Part shown: in pieces, positions 34,563 to 43,211 of the stretch | Numbering within the stretch: position 1 is the stretch's first letter | Layout: every line of letters starts with the position of its first letter | NCBI GenBank assembly: GCA_943371425.1 | Contig: CALRUR010000004.1 | Span: 1-64,000 of the forward strand | Reading direction: 5' to 3' | Origin: CAJBVG01 sp943371425 | GTDB lineage: Bacteria > Bacteroidota > Bacteroidia > Sphingobacteriales > Sphingobacteriaceae | Length of the DNA: 64,000 nt | Made by a program: the position numbers and the translations under genes | The notes under the pieces: model-generated | The model's input: the letters and a program-made list of their open reading frames with translations, nothing else | Told to the model about the DNA's origin: nothing | Database searches by the model: none

Positions 34563-36017
34563 ATGAACGTTTATATCAAATATACACTTCTCGTTTTGTC
34601 TTTCAGTCTGTTTAGCTTAAGCTCTATGGCACAAACTCAATGCTCTGGAGGTACACCATCATTCAATGTTAATTTAAGTACAAAGTCTGATAGCGTATGG
34701 TTAAGTTCAAGTGTAGAACGCGATGGAACATGCTGTTCTGGTGGAAATAATTGCGTAGAATTTATTGTTACCTTAAGCCCTAATGCCGAAGCAATAGTAT
34801 TAGAAATTGCATCTGGTGCACAGCCTTCGGGTTCACTTACTTATACCGTAAATTGTGGTACACCTACAAATATTGGACAGAAATTTTGTGTAACCGGACA
34901 AGGGCCACATAGTATTACTTTTTGTAAAAATGGGGGCAATGTAAATGTGTATAGAATAAGATCTATACCACGACCAATGGTATCTGCAAACTTTACTACA
35001 CGTATCGGTTGTAATAGTTTAATAGCTGCATCGGGTTTTCAAGAATCCACTATACAATGGAGAGCCATTACTAACGGAACAACTTACCAATCAACTATTA
35101 CTTGTACAAGCGCTTGCGATAGTACAACAATTGTAACCCCAAGTAATCCTCCTGCTTTTATAGATTATGAAGTAAGCGGTACGCCTACTGGTGCATGTAG
35201 TGGTGTATTTGCGCGCGATACTGTTAGAGTAAGTTTTGTTGGTTCTATTTCTTCGAGTATTACGCCTAGCAATAATGTGGTTTTATGTAAGGGAACAACT
35301 TCAACAACTTTAACCGCCAATGTTGTTGGTGGTAATCCTCCCTATTCTTATTTATGGAGTAATGGAGCAACTACCCAAAGTATAACTGTTGGTGCAGGTT
35401 CATATTCTGTAAATATAAGTGATATTACTTCTTGCCCAAATACTTCAGCTAGTGTAAATGTTAGTATTGATAATGATAATACAGTAAATGCTGGTTCAGA
35501 CAGAACAATATGTGCACATGAATTTCCAATAGTATTAAGTGCTTCGAGCACCCAAGGAGGAACTTGGATTGGAGGCAATGGAACTTTTAGCCCAAATAGA
35601 AACATAGTAAACGCAAGTTATACACCAACAAATGCAGAGGTATTGGCAGGTAACCTTAGCTTAATTTTTCAAGGTAATGCTTGCTCACATTGCCCCTCTT
35701 TAAAGGATACAGTTAACTTTGTTTTAAAAACGAGTCCAATACCAAGTATAAGTGGAGTAAGTTCAGTTTGTGGCGTATTAAATCAAACAGAATCTTATAG
35801 TGTAGATATGGTGGTGAATGATGATTATCAATGGACTTGCACTGGAGGACAATTTCAAACCACAACCAATCAAAATACTATTAGCATTAGATGGAATGCT
35901 TATGGAACCTTTCAATTGCAACTTACACAAACACGTCCCAATTCTTGTGAAGTGGTAGTTTCTAAAACAGTAAATGTAAGTGAAACACCTATTACGCCTA
36001 GTATACAAAGAGATTAA
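34563..36017 (+). CDS. SprB-repeat secreted protein, probably a shortened giant adhesin
   Basis: A 484-residue exported protein from the ATG at 34563 (signal MNVYIKYTLLVLSFSLFSLSSMAQ). Residues about 30-125 form a Cys-rich domain (DGTCCSGGNNCVEFIVTLSP) of the kind seen at the start of very large Bacteroidota surface proteins. A SprB repeat follows at about 240-300 (CKGTTSTTLTANVVGGNPPYSYLWSNGA), then PKD/Ig-like parts. The protein ends with SETPITPSIQRD, where a further domain would normally begin, and has no T9SS sorting domain or gliding-type C-terminal domain. Its stop overlaps the stop of convergent lnt by four bases. It may be a truncated remnant or a short exported form lacking an anchor. 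Confidence 0.65.
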   Translation: MNVYIKYTLLVLSFSLFSLSSMAQTQCSGGTPSFNVNLSTKSDSVWLSSSVERDGTCCSGGNNCVEFIVTLSPNAEAIVLEIASGAQPSGSLTYTVNCGTPTNIGQKFCVTGQGPHSITFCKNGGNVNVYRIRSIPRPMVSANFTTRIGCNSLIAASGFQESTIQWRAITNGTTYQSTITCTSACDSTTIVTPSNPPAFIDYEVSGTPTGACSGVFARDTVRVSFVGSISSSITPSNNVVLCKGTTSTTLTANVVGGNPPYSYLWSNGATTQSITVGAGSYSVNISDITSCPNTSASVNVSIDNDNTVNAGSDRTICAHEFPIVLSASSTQGGTWIGGNGTFSPNRNIVNASYTPTNAEVLAGNLSLIFQGNACSHCPSLKDTVNFVLKTSPIPSISGVSSVCGVLNQTESYSVDMVVNDDYQWTCTGGQFQTTTNQNTISIRWNAYGTFQLQLTQTRPNSCEVVVSKTVNVSETPITPSIQRD

Positions 36018-37612
36018 CCAATAATTTTTTTCTTTATCAAACTATAAGCTAATAATAACAAAGCTAGTAAGCTTGCGGAAAATGCAAACCAATCTCCATG
36101 TTTTACATAAAAAGTAATTTCATCGTTTAAGTTTATGTTTCCGTTTTTTGCATCGCTTACCCAATAGTTGGTAGCCTCTATTACATCTCCTCGTTGATTA
36201 ATAAAACTAGAAATGCCTGTATTGGCAGAACGTGCAACGCTTCTACGAGTTTCAATAGCCCTGAGTTTTGCATATGCAGCATGTTGTTTATAACCCGATG
36301 TGTTTCCCCACCAGCCATCATTAGTTACGATTGCAATAAATTGTGCACCATTTTTTACATACTCCGCAACATACTCTCCAAATACTGATTCGTAACAAAT
36401 TACAGGTGCAGCACCTATTCCGCTTTTGGTATAAAAAACGGTTCGCTCTTTTTGTTTGCCTAAGCTCCCAAAAGTACCACCTAAATTTATGGTTAAAGGT
36501 TCTAACACATTTAACACAGATGGATAGGGTATTTGCTCTACCCCAGCAACCAATTTTGATTTATGATAGATCTGTATTCCTGGAGTATTCTCTATTAAAA
36601 ACGCAGTGTTAAATGCATCGTAACAACATTCGCCTGTTCTAAATTTTCGTGCAGTTTCTGTTTCTTCTTTTTGGTAGGTTTTATAAGTATCGGCGCCGGT
36701 TATAATATTTCCGTTTTTATATTTTGATAAAAACAATCTCGATCGAATAATTAATGGATTTGATTCTAATGTTTCTTCCGCTAAATTATTTTGCAAAGCT
36801 GTTTCGGGCCAAAGAAAAAACTCTGTATTATTTTGCGCTACAGAATCAGATAATTTAATTAATCGTTCTAATTGTTCTTCGTTTGTAAGGCCATTAAATT
36901 TTTCGTGATATGGGTCGATGTTCGGCTGTACTACAACGATGTTACTTGGATTAATTTTTTCAACATAATTCGAATAGATAATTGTAGAAATAATTATGGG
37001 AATAAAAACCAATAAAATTGGATTGAGTAAAACCCTCCATCTTGCCCAAGTAACTCCTTTTGTACTTACTATTTTTAAGTAAGCCTTGAAAAATAAAACA
37101 TTACATAAAAGCACCCAAAAACTTCCACCAAAAACACCTGTGTATTCATACCATTGTACCCAAGCATTATGCTCCGCAAATGCATTGCCCAAGGTTAACC
37201 ATGGCCAAGCAAAATCCCAATGATGGTGTAATAATTCCATGGCCATCCAAAAGCAAATAAAAAATAAAGAGCCAACAAAAAAGTTATTTCTTTTTTTAAC
37301 GAAATGATATGCTACAAAAACCGTACTCATCATGGTAGAGTTTAATAGTACAGCAACAAACATTCCGAATGCAGAGGCATTCCAAATCCAATAACTGCTG
37401 AGTAAATTCCAAATAAGAAATGATAAGAATGTATATTTAAAAACGGCTCTATTGCTTAGTGTTGCTTTAGCTGCACTAATTTCATGTTCTATTAATAGTA
37501 AAGGAATAAACGCAACAAATAGTAAAATGCTGACACTTATGCTTGGCCAAGAAAGCCAAAATGCAAGCGCGCTCATTAAACCCAATATTAAGTACTTTTT
37601 ATTCTTCATCAT
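36014..37612 (-). CDS. lnt: Apolipoprotein N-acyltransferase
   Basis: A 532-residue polytopic enzyme adding the third acyl chain to the N-terminal Cys of lipoproteins. The first 210 residues hold six to seven TM helices, followed by a periplasmic carbon-nitrogen hydrolase domain and a last TM helix. The catalytic Glu-Lys-Cys can be placed in LWPETALQNN, YHKSKLVAGVEQIP and VICYESVFGEYV. Also typical are FIAIVTNDGWWGNTSGYKQH and RSVARSANTGISSFI. The start overlaps rsmI by 14 bases. Several lipoproteins in this window (GldK, PorW, GldB, MbnP) would be its substrates. Confidence 0.95.
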   Translation of the reverse strand: MMKNKKYLILGLMSALAFWLSWPSISVSILLFVAFIPLLLIEHEISAAKATLSNRAVFKYTFLSFLIWNLLSSYWIWNASAFGMFVAVLLNSTMMSTVFVAYHFVKKRNNFFVGSLFFICFWMAMELLHHHWDFAWPWLTLGNAFAEHNAWVQWYEYTGVFGGSFWVLLCNVLFFKAYLKIVSTKGVTWARWRVLLNPILLVFIPIIISTIIYSNYVEKINPSNIVVVQPNIDPYHEKFNGLTNEEQLERLIKLSDSVAQNNTEFFLWPETALQNNLAEETLESNPLIIRSRLFLSKYKNGNIITGADTYKTYQKEETETARKFRTGECCYDAFNTAFLIENTPGIQIYHKSKLVAGVEQIPYPSVLNVLEPLTINLGGTFGSLGKQKERTVFYTKSGIGAAPVICYESVFGEYVAEYVKNGAQFIAIVTNDGWWGNTSGYKQHAAYAKLRAIETRRSVARSANTGISSFINQRGDVIEATNYWVSDAKNGNINLNDEITFYVKHGDWFAFSASLLALLLLAYSLIKKKIIG

Positions 37613-38321
37613 TATTGTGGTTGTATTTATTTTCTTTTTTCTTTACAATAACATTTCCTGCTAAACATACTACAAACTCCCCTTTTATAGGATTCTCTGT
37701 AAAATGTACAAGTAGTTCTGAAGCGGTACCTCTTAAGGTTTCTTCAAACATTTTACTCAACTCTCTCGATATACTTACGTAATGGTTTTCTCCAAAATGT
37801 AAAATTACTTCTTCTAATAGTTTCAGTAAACGGTGCGGCGATTCATACAGAATGATGGTATCTTCAATTTTGGTTAGAAATTCTAACCTTGTTTTTCGTC
37901 CTTTTTTCTGAGGCAGAAATCCTTCAAAATAAAACTTATCTGAAGGCAGTCCCGAGTTTACTAATGCTGGCACAAATGCAGTGGCACCAGGTAAAGTTTC
38001 TATGTGAATATTTTCTTTAACACATTCTCTTACTAATAAAAAACCTGGGTCTGAAATGGCTGGGGTACCAGCGTCACTAACAAGGGCAAGAATTTTCCCT
38101 TCTTTCAGCATTTTTATTACTTCTTTTAAGGCATGGTGTTCATTATGCTGATGGTGCGATAAAATCCTTTTATCAATTTCATAATGTTTAAGCAATTGCC
38201 CCGCAGTTCTGGTATCTTCTGCTAATACCAAATCAACTTCTTTTAAAATACGTAATGCTCTAAACGTAATATCTTCTAAATTGCCTATAGGCGTAGGTAC
38301 TACATACAGTTTGCCGCTCAT
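37599..38321 (-). CDS. rsmI: 16S rRNA 2'-O-methyltransferase RsmI
   Basis: A 240-residue SAM-dependent enzyme methylating the ribose of C1402 in the 16S rRNA decoding site. The family start LYVVPTPIGNLEDITFRALRIL, the AEDTRTAGQLLKHY segment, and the SAM-site LVSDAGTPAISDPGFLLV with ETLPGATAFVPALVNSGLP are intact. The C-terminal ERTV-like region is replaced by a Lys-rich tail (VKKKENKYNHNNDEE). It overlaps lnt and is divergent from serS across about 110 bases. Confidence 0.96.
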   Translation of the reverse strand: MSGKLYVVPTPIGNLEDITFRALRILKEVDLVLAEDTRTAGQLLKHYEIDKRILSHHQHNEHHALKEVIKMLKEGKILALVSDAGTPAISDPGFLLVRECVKENIHIETLPGATAFVPALVNSGLPSDKFYFEGFLPQKKGRKTRLEFLTKIEDTIILYESPHRLLKLLEEVILHFGENHYVSISRELSKMFEETLRGTASELLVHFTENPIKGEFVVCLAGNVIVKKKENKYNHNNDEE

Positions 38322-38390
38322 ATAGCGAAAATATGCTAAATAAAAGGGTTCAACAAATCTAATCTATAATAAATTACATGTAAAGGCAGA

Positions 38391-38419
38391 TTGAATGAAT
38401 CTGTATTTTATTATCTTTG
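38391..38419 (+). promoter_or_regulatory. Promoter of serS
   Basis: TTG at 38391-38393 and TATCTTTG at 38412-38419, 18 bases apart, fit the Bacteroidota consensus. The start codon is 16 bases after the -7 box, so the leader is at most a few bases long. Confidence 0.6.
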
Positions 38420-38434
38420 AACAAAATTAAATAT

Positions 38435-39709
38435 ATGTTATTAGTACCGTTTATTAGAGAGAACAGAGAGCACGTTATTGAGCGTTTGCAGAGAAAGAAT
38501 TTTAAGAACATCGACTTGGTAGATGTAATTATTAGTTTAGATGAGAGAAGAAGATCCTTGCAAAACCAATCGGATACGGTAGCATCAGAAGCAAACTTAA
38601 TTGCCAAACAAGTTGGCGAATTAATGCGTACGGGTAAAAAAGAAGAAGCAGAATTAACAAAACTGAAGTCGTCAGAATATAAAGAACAACAAAAAACCTT
38701 ATTAGAACAATTAGCAGAAGCTGAGCAACAATTACAACAAGCCTTAGTGCAGTTACCTAATTTGCCACATACAAGTGTGCCTGCCGGAATTACTCCAGAG
38801 GAGAATGAAGTGGTACACGAATGGGGTGTAATACCTACTCTGTATGAAGGGGCTAAACCACATTGGGAACTAACCTCTCAGTATGATATTATCGATTTTG
38901 AATTAGGTGTAAAAATTACCGGAGCGGGCTTCCCTGTATACAAAGGTAAAGGCGCTAGGTTGCAAAGAGCATTAATAAATTTCTTTTTAGATGAAGCAAT
39001 AAAAGCTGGCTATGCAGAAATTATGCCTCCACTTATGGTGAATGCAGAATCTGGTTTTGGAACCGGCCAGCTGCCAGATAAAGAAGGGCAAATGTACCAT
39101 ATGCAAGTAGACGATTTGTATATGATCCCAACAGCAGAAGTGCCAGTTACTAATTTGTATAGAGATGTAATTTTGAAAGAGGAAGAGTTGCCAATTAAAA
39201 ATGTTGCTTACACTCCATGTTTTAGAAGAGAAGCAGGCTCTTATGGTGCACATGTAAGAGGATTAAACCGATTACATCAGTTTGATAAAATAGAAATTGT
39301 TCAAATTGCACATCCAGATACCTCGTATCAGATTTTAGAAACAATGGTTGCTCATGTAAAATCATTACTCGAAAAACTGGAAATTCCTTATAGAATTTTA
39401 CGTTTATGCGGAGGCGACATGGGTTTTGCTTCAGCATTAACGTATGATTTTGAAACCTATTCAACCGCACAAGGTCGTTGGTTAGAAGTAAGTTCTACTT
39501 CTAATTTCGAAACGTTTCAATCTAACAGAATGAAATGCAGATTTAAAGGCAAAGACGGGAAAAACCAGTTAGTACATACCCTTAATGGAAGTGCATTAGC
39601 GCTACCAAGAATTGTAGCTACCTTATTAGAAAACAACCAAACTCCTGATGGTATAATGATTCCGAAAGTGTTGGTGCCATATACAGGCTTTGATATTATT
39701 AGTCTCTAG
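38435..39709 (+). CDS. serS: Seryl-tRNA synthetase
   Basis: A 424-residue class II synthetase from the ATG at 38435 (MLLVPFIRENREHVIERL), the usual SerRS start; the upstream TTG is within the promoter. The N-terminal coiled-coil arm runs over residues about 30-100. The class II motifs follow: motif 1 in FPVYKGKGARLQRALINFF, motif 2 in TPCFRREAGSYG, motif 3 in NGSALALPRIVATLLEN. It also has the conserved TAEVPVTNLY. Its TAG stop (39707-39709) is one of the regularly spaced TAGs of the heptad array at this gene junction. Confidence 0.97.
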   Translation: MLLVPFIRENREHVIERLQRKNFKNIDLVDVIISLDERRRSLQNQSDTVASEANLIAKQVGELMRTGKKEEAELTKLKSSEYKEQQKTLLEQLAEAEQQLQQALVQLPNLPHTSVPAGITPEENEVVHEWGVIPTLYEGAKPHWELTSQYDIIDFELGVKITGAGFPVYKGKGARLQRALINFFLDEAIKAGYAEIMPPLMVNAESGFGTGQLPDKEGQMYHMQVDDLYMIPTAEVPVTNLYRDVILKEEELPIKNVAYTPCFRREAGSYGAHVRGLNRLHQFDKIEIVQIAHPDTSYQILETMVAHVKSLLEKLEIPYRILRLCGGDMGFASALTYDFETYSTAQGRWLEVSSTSNFETFQSNRMKCRFKGKDGKNQLVHTLNGSALALPRIVATLLENNQTPDGIMIPKVLVPYTGFDIISL

Positions 39710-39782
39710 TCATTAGTCTTTAGTAGTTAGAAGAGGCAACAACATTGCTTTCTAAAGACTAACTACTAAAGACTAATTTCTA
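39700..39782. repeat. Inverted heptad TAG/CTA array between convergent serS and the OstA-like gene
   Basis: TAG at 39700, 39707, 39714, 39721 and 39728 on the plus strand, then CTA (TAG on the minus strand) at 39752, 39759, 39766, 39773 and 39780, all at exact 7-base steps. Bases 39712-39730 and 39759-39777 are perfect 19-base inverted arms. The stop codons of both genes (39707-39709 plus, 39773-39775 minus) are array units. The hairpin can act as a terminator for both strands. Confidence 0.8.
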
Positions 39783-41287
39783 AAAATAACACTTTCCTTG
39801 TTTTCTGGTTTGAGTTTAATTCTCCAGATAAAACCCTTTAGTTTCAAATCTTCTTCGGTTACTTTATCTAAAGGTGAAAATACAGCATCTGGTTTTACTA
39901 AGAAATTTACTTTTTGAACTTTATTTTCTTTGAAGCGAATACTCATGTTGCTGCATTCGGCTTTGTTTACACCGAGGTACTCGCCTGGTTTATCTTCTTC
40001 TTTAGCAAAATAAATACTTTGCCCATTGCCCTCTACATTTAATACTTGTAGCTCATTATTCACAAAAAAACCAAACATGTTTTTCCCTTTTATTTGATCA
40101 AACTTTAGGGTATCTAAAGAATCTACCATCACTAAAAATGCATTGTTGTACAAATTCATTTTATCTAAATCGCCATTTTTCAGTTCTAGTGTTATAAAAT
40201 CAGCCGTCATTTGTGCATTCTGCGACCAAATAGTTGGGTTGGTATAACACCGCATGGTAGAATCTATGTAAGTATACACCATAGAATCACATCGAGCTTG
40301 TAAATCTTTTTTAAATGCACGAACATCATGGTATGCTACTAGAGTTCTATAGGTCATGCTTGCATCCATAAAACTTTTTAATGTATCTGCTGATAAAAAT
40401 AAAGAATCGTTATCAACCAATACAATTACATATGCATTATTTGTAACTACAGATGATTCTGTCTTTTTATTATAATTTGCCTTATCTCCTTTAAGAATAA
40501 TTTTTTGAGCAGTATCTACAAAGCTTATATTATTAAGGGCTCTACCGAGTCCTTTCACTCTATCATAATATAAAAAATCGCCTGCTAAGGTTTGTGAACC
40601 ATTTTTATAATAAGGGTTTTTGGTAAACTGAGCAATGTCTGTAACAGTATTATAGGTACCCGCTTCGGAGTATAAAAAATCCTCTTCAGATGTAATAGTT
40701 GTGGGTCCGTAAAAAGTTGAAATACGTGTTTTAGAATTATATTTTAGAGTATCCGACTTTAAAATATACTTGGGGTTAGTGAGCACTACGTTTTTCTTGA
40801 AATAGGCATCAGAAGTATTTGCGAAATAATATCCATAGGTGCTTGTAAGTATATTATCAACGTTTACAATTTTGCCACCGTTAGGGTAGGTTGCTATTCT
40901 ATTTTTTGTATCGTAGGTTAACACTTGCGTGGTAAGCAACATATCGTTATGTATAACTCTTACGTTTTTATTGAACTTAGCAATTTTGGTATTGCCATCG
41001 TAATTTAAAAAATCGCCAAACAATTGGAGTGAGTCGCCTTGTACTATTCTTACCTTACCATAAGCATCAACTGTATTTTTGGTGTCGTATAATAATGCCG
41101 AATCACAATAAAAGAAAGTATTGTCTTGTTTAAATTGGCAATTGCCTTTAAGTTTTTTAATCTGTTCGTTCCCAACTTTTAGAAATTCGAACACATCGGC
41201 ATTTAAAACTTCTACCTTACTTGCTTTTTGGGCAATGCTAAGAGCTGGAATAATGATAAAAAGAAATAAAAACCTGAAAATTTTCAT
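39773..41287 (-). CDS. OstA/LptA-like periplasmic protein
   Basis: A 504-residue exported protein from the ATG at 41287 (MKIFRFLFLFIIIPALSIAQ signal). The mature part is a long series of LptA/OstA-type beta-jellyroll repeats: LKGNCQFKQDNTFFYCDSALLYDTKNTVDAYGKV, then DFLNYDGNTKIAKFNKNVRVI and GDFLYYDRVKGLGRALN. LptA-like proteins form the periplasmic bridge for lipopolysaccharide transport; this long OstA-like form is typical of Bacteroidota. The start is 72 bases from divergent tilS, and a good -7 box sits seven bases upstream. Confidence 0.8.
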   Translation of the reverse strand: MKIFRFLFLFIIIPALSIAQKASKVEVLNADVFEFLKVGNEQIKKLKGNCQFKQDNTFFYCDSALLYDTKNTVDAYGKVRIVQGDSLQLFGDFLNYDGNTKIAKFNKNVRVIHNDMLLTTQVLTYDTKNRIATYPNGGKIVNVDNILTSTYGYYFANTSDAYFKKNVVLTNPKYILKSDTLKYNSKTRISTFYGPTTITSEEDFLYSEAGTYNTVTDIAQFTKNPYYKNGSQTLAGDFLYYDRVKGLGRALNNISFVDTAQKIILKGDKANYNKKTESSVVTNNAYVIVLVDNDSLFLSADTLKSFMDASMTYRTLVAYHDVRAFKKDLQARCDSMVYTYIDSTMRCYTNPTIWSQNAQMTADFITLELKNGDLDKMNLYNNAFLVMVDSLDTLKFDQIKGKNMFGFFVNNELQVLNVEGNGQSIYFAKEEDKPGEYLGVNKAECSNMSIRFKENKVQKVNFLVKPDAVFSPLDKVTEEDLKLKGFIWRIKLKPENKESVIFRN

Positions 41288-41293
41288 GCAGCG

Positions 41294-41301
41294 CAAAAAT
41301 A
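41294..41301 (-). promoter_or_regulatory. -7 element for the OstA-like gene
   Basis: On the minus strand TATTTTTG matches TAnnTTTG, six bases before the ATG at 41287, so the transcript would be almost leaderless. A TTTG (complement of 41317-41320) lies at a short 15-base spacing. Confidence 0.5.
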
Positions 41302-41344
41302 CTCGATTTAATTTACCAAAAGAATGCAATTCAACGAAATTAAA

Positions 41345-41352
41345 TACTTTTG
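41345..41352 (+). promoter_or_regulatory. -7 element for tilS
   Basis: TACTTTTG matches TAnnTTTG, seven bases before the tilS ATG at 41360, again implying a near-leaderless transcript. No clear -33 TTTG is seen. Confidence 0.5.
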
Positions 41353-41359
41353 TATTGTA

Positions 41360-42676
41360 ATGTTAGAAAAACTAAAGGAATATATTGACGTTAATGGCCT
41401 ATTTGAGCCCTCAGATCGCTTATTATTAGCGGTTAGCGGGGGAATAGATTCTATGGTGATGTTGCATTTATTCCAACAATTACCTTATAGAATTACAGTA
41501 GCACACGTTAATTTTAAATTGAGAGGGGCAGAATCTGATGCAGATGAGCAATTTGTTAGGGAATATTGCCAACAGCATTCGATAGAGCTTTTTGTGAAAC
41601 AAGCTGATACAATTATTTATTCTGAAGAAAATAAAGTATCCATACAAATGGCGGCTAGAGAAATTAGGTATGCCTGGTTTAAGGAGTTAAAGCAAAGTAA
41701 GGGCTATAACAATGTGCTTGTTGCACAGCATGCCGACGATTCTATTGAAACTACTTTTATAAATTTAATGAGAGGTACTGGCCTTGCAGGTTTAAAGGGT
41801 ATAATAAGTAATGAATATGCAAGCAGGCCGTTGATGTGTTTCAACAGAGTAGAAATTAATGAGTTTGCAAAGCACAATCGTATTAATTGGAGAGAAGATT
41901 CTTCGAATGCTAAGAACGATTATTTACGCAATAATTTACGCAATAAAATACTGCCATTGTTTGATGAAATTTCTGATGGTTGGAGAAAAAATATCGTTCA
42001 GTTAAATAAAGATGTTGAAGAAGCGGAATTGATTTTATCTAAATATTATATAGAGCATATCGACAAAATTTTTAAAAACAATTTAATAAATATTGAGGGT
42101 GTACAAAAGCTACCATCGGGCAAATGGTTGTTCCGAAAACTATTGATTACATTAGGCTTTACGCATGATACAATTACAGATATAGCGGAGAATTTAACAA
42201 TACAAATTGGGAAAACGTTTGAATCTGAAAAAATAATTTTGAGGAAACAACGAGATGGTTTTTATGTAGAAGAAAGGGCCATTCTTGCAAATTATGTTGA
42301 GGAAATAATAAATATTGATGATGTTGAAATCAAAATCAATAACAGTCGCATTTTAATTCAAAAAATGGCTGGATTTGCTCCTGAGTTCAAGTTCGAAAAA
42401 TCAAGTCAATACATAGATTTTGAAAAGCTTGTATTTCCGTTAATAATTAGAAATTGGCAAGCTGGTGATTGGTTTATGCCCTTAGGAATGAATGGCAAGA
42501 AGAAGCTAAGCGATTATTTTATCGACAAAAAATTTACATTCCAACAAAAAGAAAATACCTTTGTTATAGTTAGTGAAGGCAATATTGTTTGTATATTAGG
42601 GCATCAAACAGATGAGCGATATAAACTTTCTGAACACACGAAACATATATTGCACCTTAGAATTGTAAATGGCTAG
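41360..42676 (+). CDS. tilS: tRNA(Ile)-lysidine synthase
   Basis: A 438-residue PP-loop ATPase converting C34 of the CAU-anticodon tRNA-Ile to lysidine. The start at 41360 (MLEKLKEYIDVN) is chosen over a frame 36 bases upstream because it follows the -7 box. Motifs: LLAVSGGIDSMVMLHLF (PP-loop), VAHVNFKLRGAESDADEQFV, VAQHADDSIETTFINLMRGTGLAGLKG, and a C-terminal substrate-binding domain with NWQAGDWFMPLGMNGKKKLSDYFID. The next gene starts eight bases before its stop. Confidence 0.95.
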   Translation: MLEKLKEYIDVNGLFEPSDRLLLAVSGGIDSMVMLHLFQQLPYRITVAHVNFKLRGAESDADEQFVREYCQQHSIELFVKQADTIIYSEENKVSIQMAAREIRYAWFKELKQSKGYNNVLVAQHADDSIETTFINLMRGTGLAGLKGIISNEYASRPLMCFNRVEINEFAKHNRINWREDSSNAKNDYLRNNLRNKILPLFDEISDGWRKNIVQLNKDVEEAELILSKYYIEHIDKIFKNNLINIEGVQKLPSGKWLFRKLLITLGFTHDTITDIAENLTIQIGKTFESEKIILRKQRDGFYVEERAILANYVEEIINIDDVEIKINNSRILIQKMAGFAPEFKFEKSSQYIDFEKLVFPLIIRNWQAGDWFMPLGMNGKKKLSDYFIDKKFTFQQKENTFVIVSEGNIVCILGHQTDERYKLSEHTKHILHLRIVNG

Positions 42677-43157
42677 GCATATTTTATATCAAGAACGACA
42701 GACTTTAGGAGATGTAAAGTTTTGGACAACCCGCAGATTTGTGCTGGCAATATTTTGCTTTTTGGCTTATTTTATTTCGGAAGATAGAAATAGGGAACAA
42801 GAAGCCGGTTTGTTTTTAGTTGTTGGTTCAGGAATATTGTTTATTTCAATTTTGTTTGTTTTTCTAACCCATTACAGAACAATAATTGAAAATGGAAGCG
42901 TAATAATTAGTGCTATTTATAATACTAAAAAAGTAAAAATCGATTTAAATAGTATTGTATCTTCAGAAATTACACAATACAGCCCATTTATGATAAACAA
43001 TCCTGTTTATAATTTACATAAAAAGGGCACCATCAGATTTTATTCTTACGGCAAATATGCTGTAAAGCTAACAGATAAGGATGGGTTAGTGTATTTAATT
43101 GGATCGCAAGACCCTATAGAGTTTGATTCGATAGTAAAATCAATCATTAATAAATAA
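42669..43157 (+). CDS. Small membrane protein with two TM helices
   Basis: A 162-residue protein not recognised with confidence. Two TM helices are seen (about residues 20-36, RRFVLAIFCFLAYFIS, and 47-68, GLFLVVGSGILFISILFVFL), followed by a beta-rich cytoplasmic part (TIIENGSVIISAIYNTKKVKIDLNSIVSSEIT) resembling a bacterial PH-like domain. The start overlaps tilS by eight bases, so it is translated from the same transcript. A terminator follows. Confidence 0.6.
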   Translation: MARHILYQERQTLGDVKFWTTRRFVLAIFCFLAYFISEDRNREQEAGLFLVVGSGILFISILFVFLTHYRTIIENGSVIISAIYNTKKVKIDLNSIVSSEITQYSPFMINNPVYNLHKKGTIRFYSYGKYAVKLTDKDGLVYLIGSQDPIEFDSIVKSIINK

Positions 43158-43193
43158 AAAAGGCATTAAGTTTTTACACTAAATGCCTTTTTT
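43156..43193. terminator. Bidirectional terminator between convergent genes
   Basis: AAAAAAGGCATT at 43156-43167 and its complement at 43182-43193 around a 14-base loop, with A- and T-runs on either side so that it works on both strands. It lies after the small membrane protein gene and before the stop of the oxygenase gene. Confidence 0.85.
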
Positions 43194-43211
43194 ATTTATT
43201 ACCTATATTAT

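Noticed and set aside
36014..37612. Frameshift between lnt and rsmI because of their 14-base overlap
   Set aside because: Both proteins have complete, conserved ends and starts; short overlaps are common in operons.
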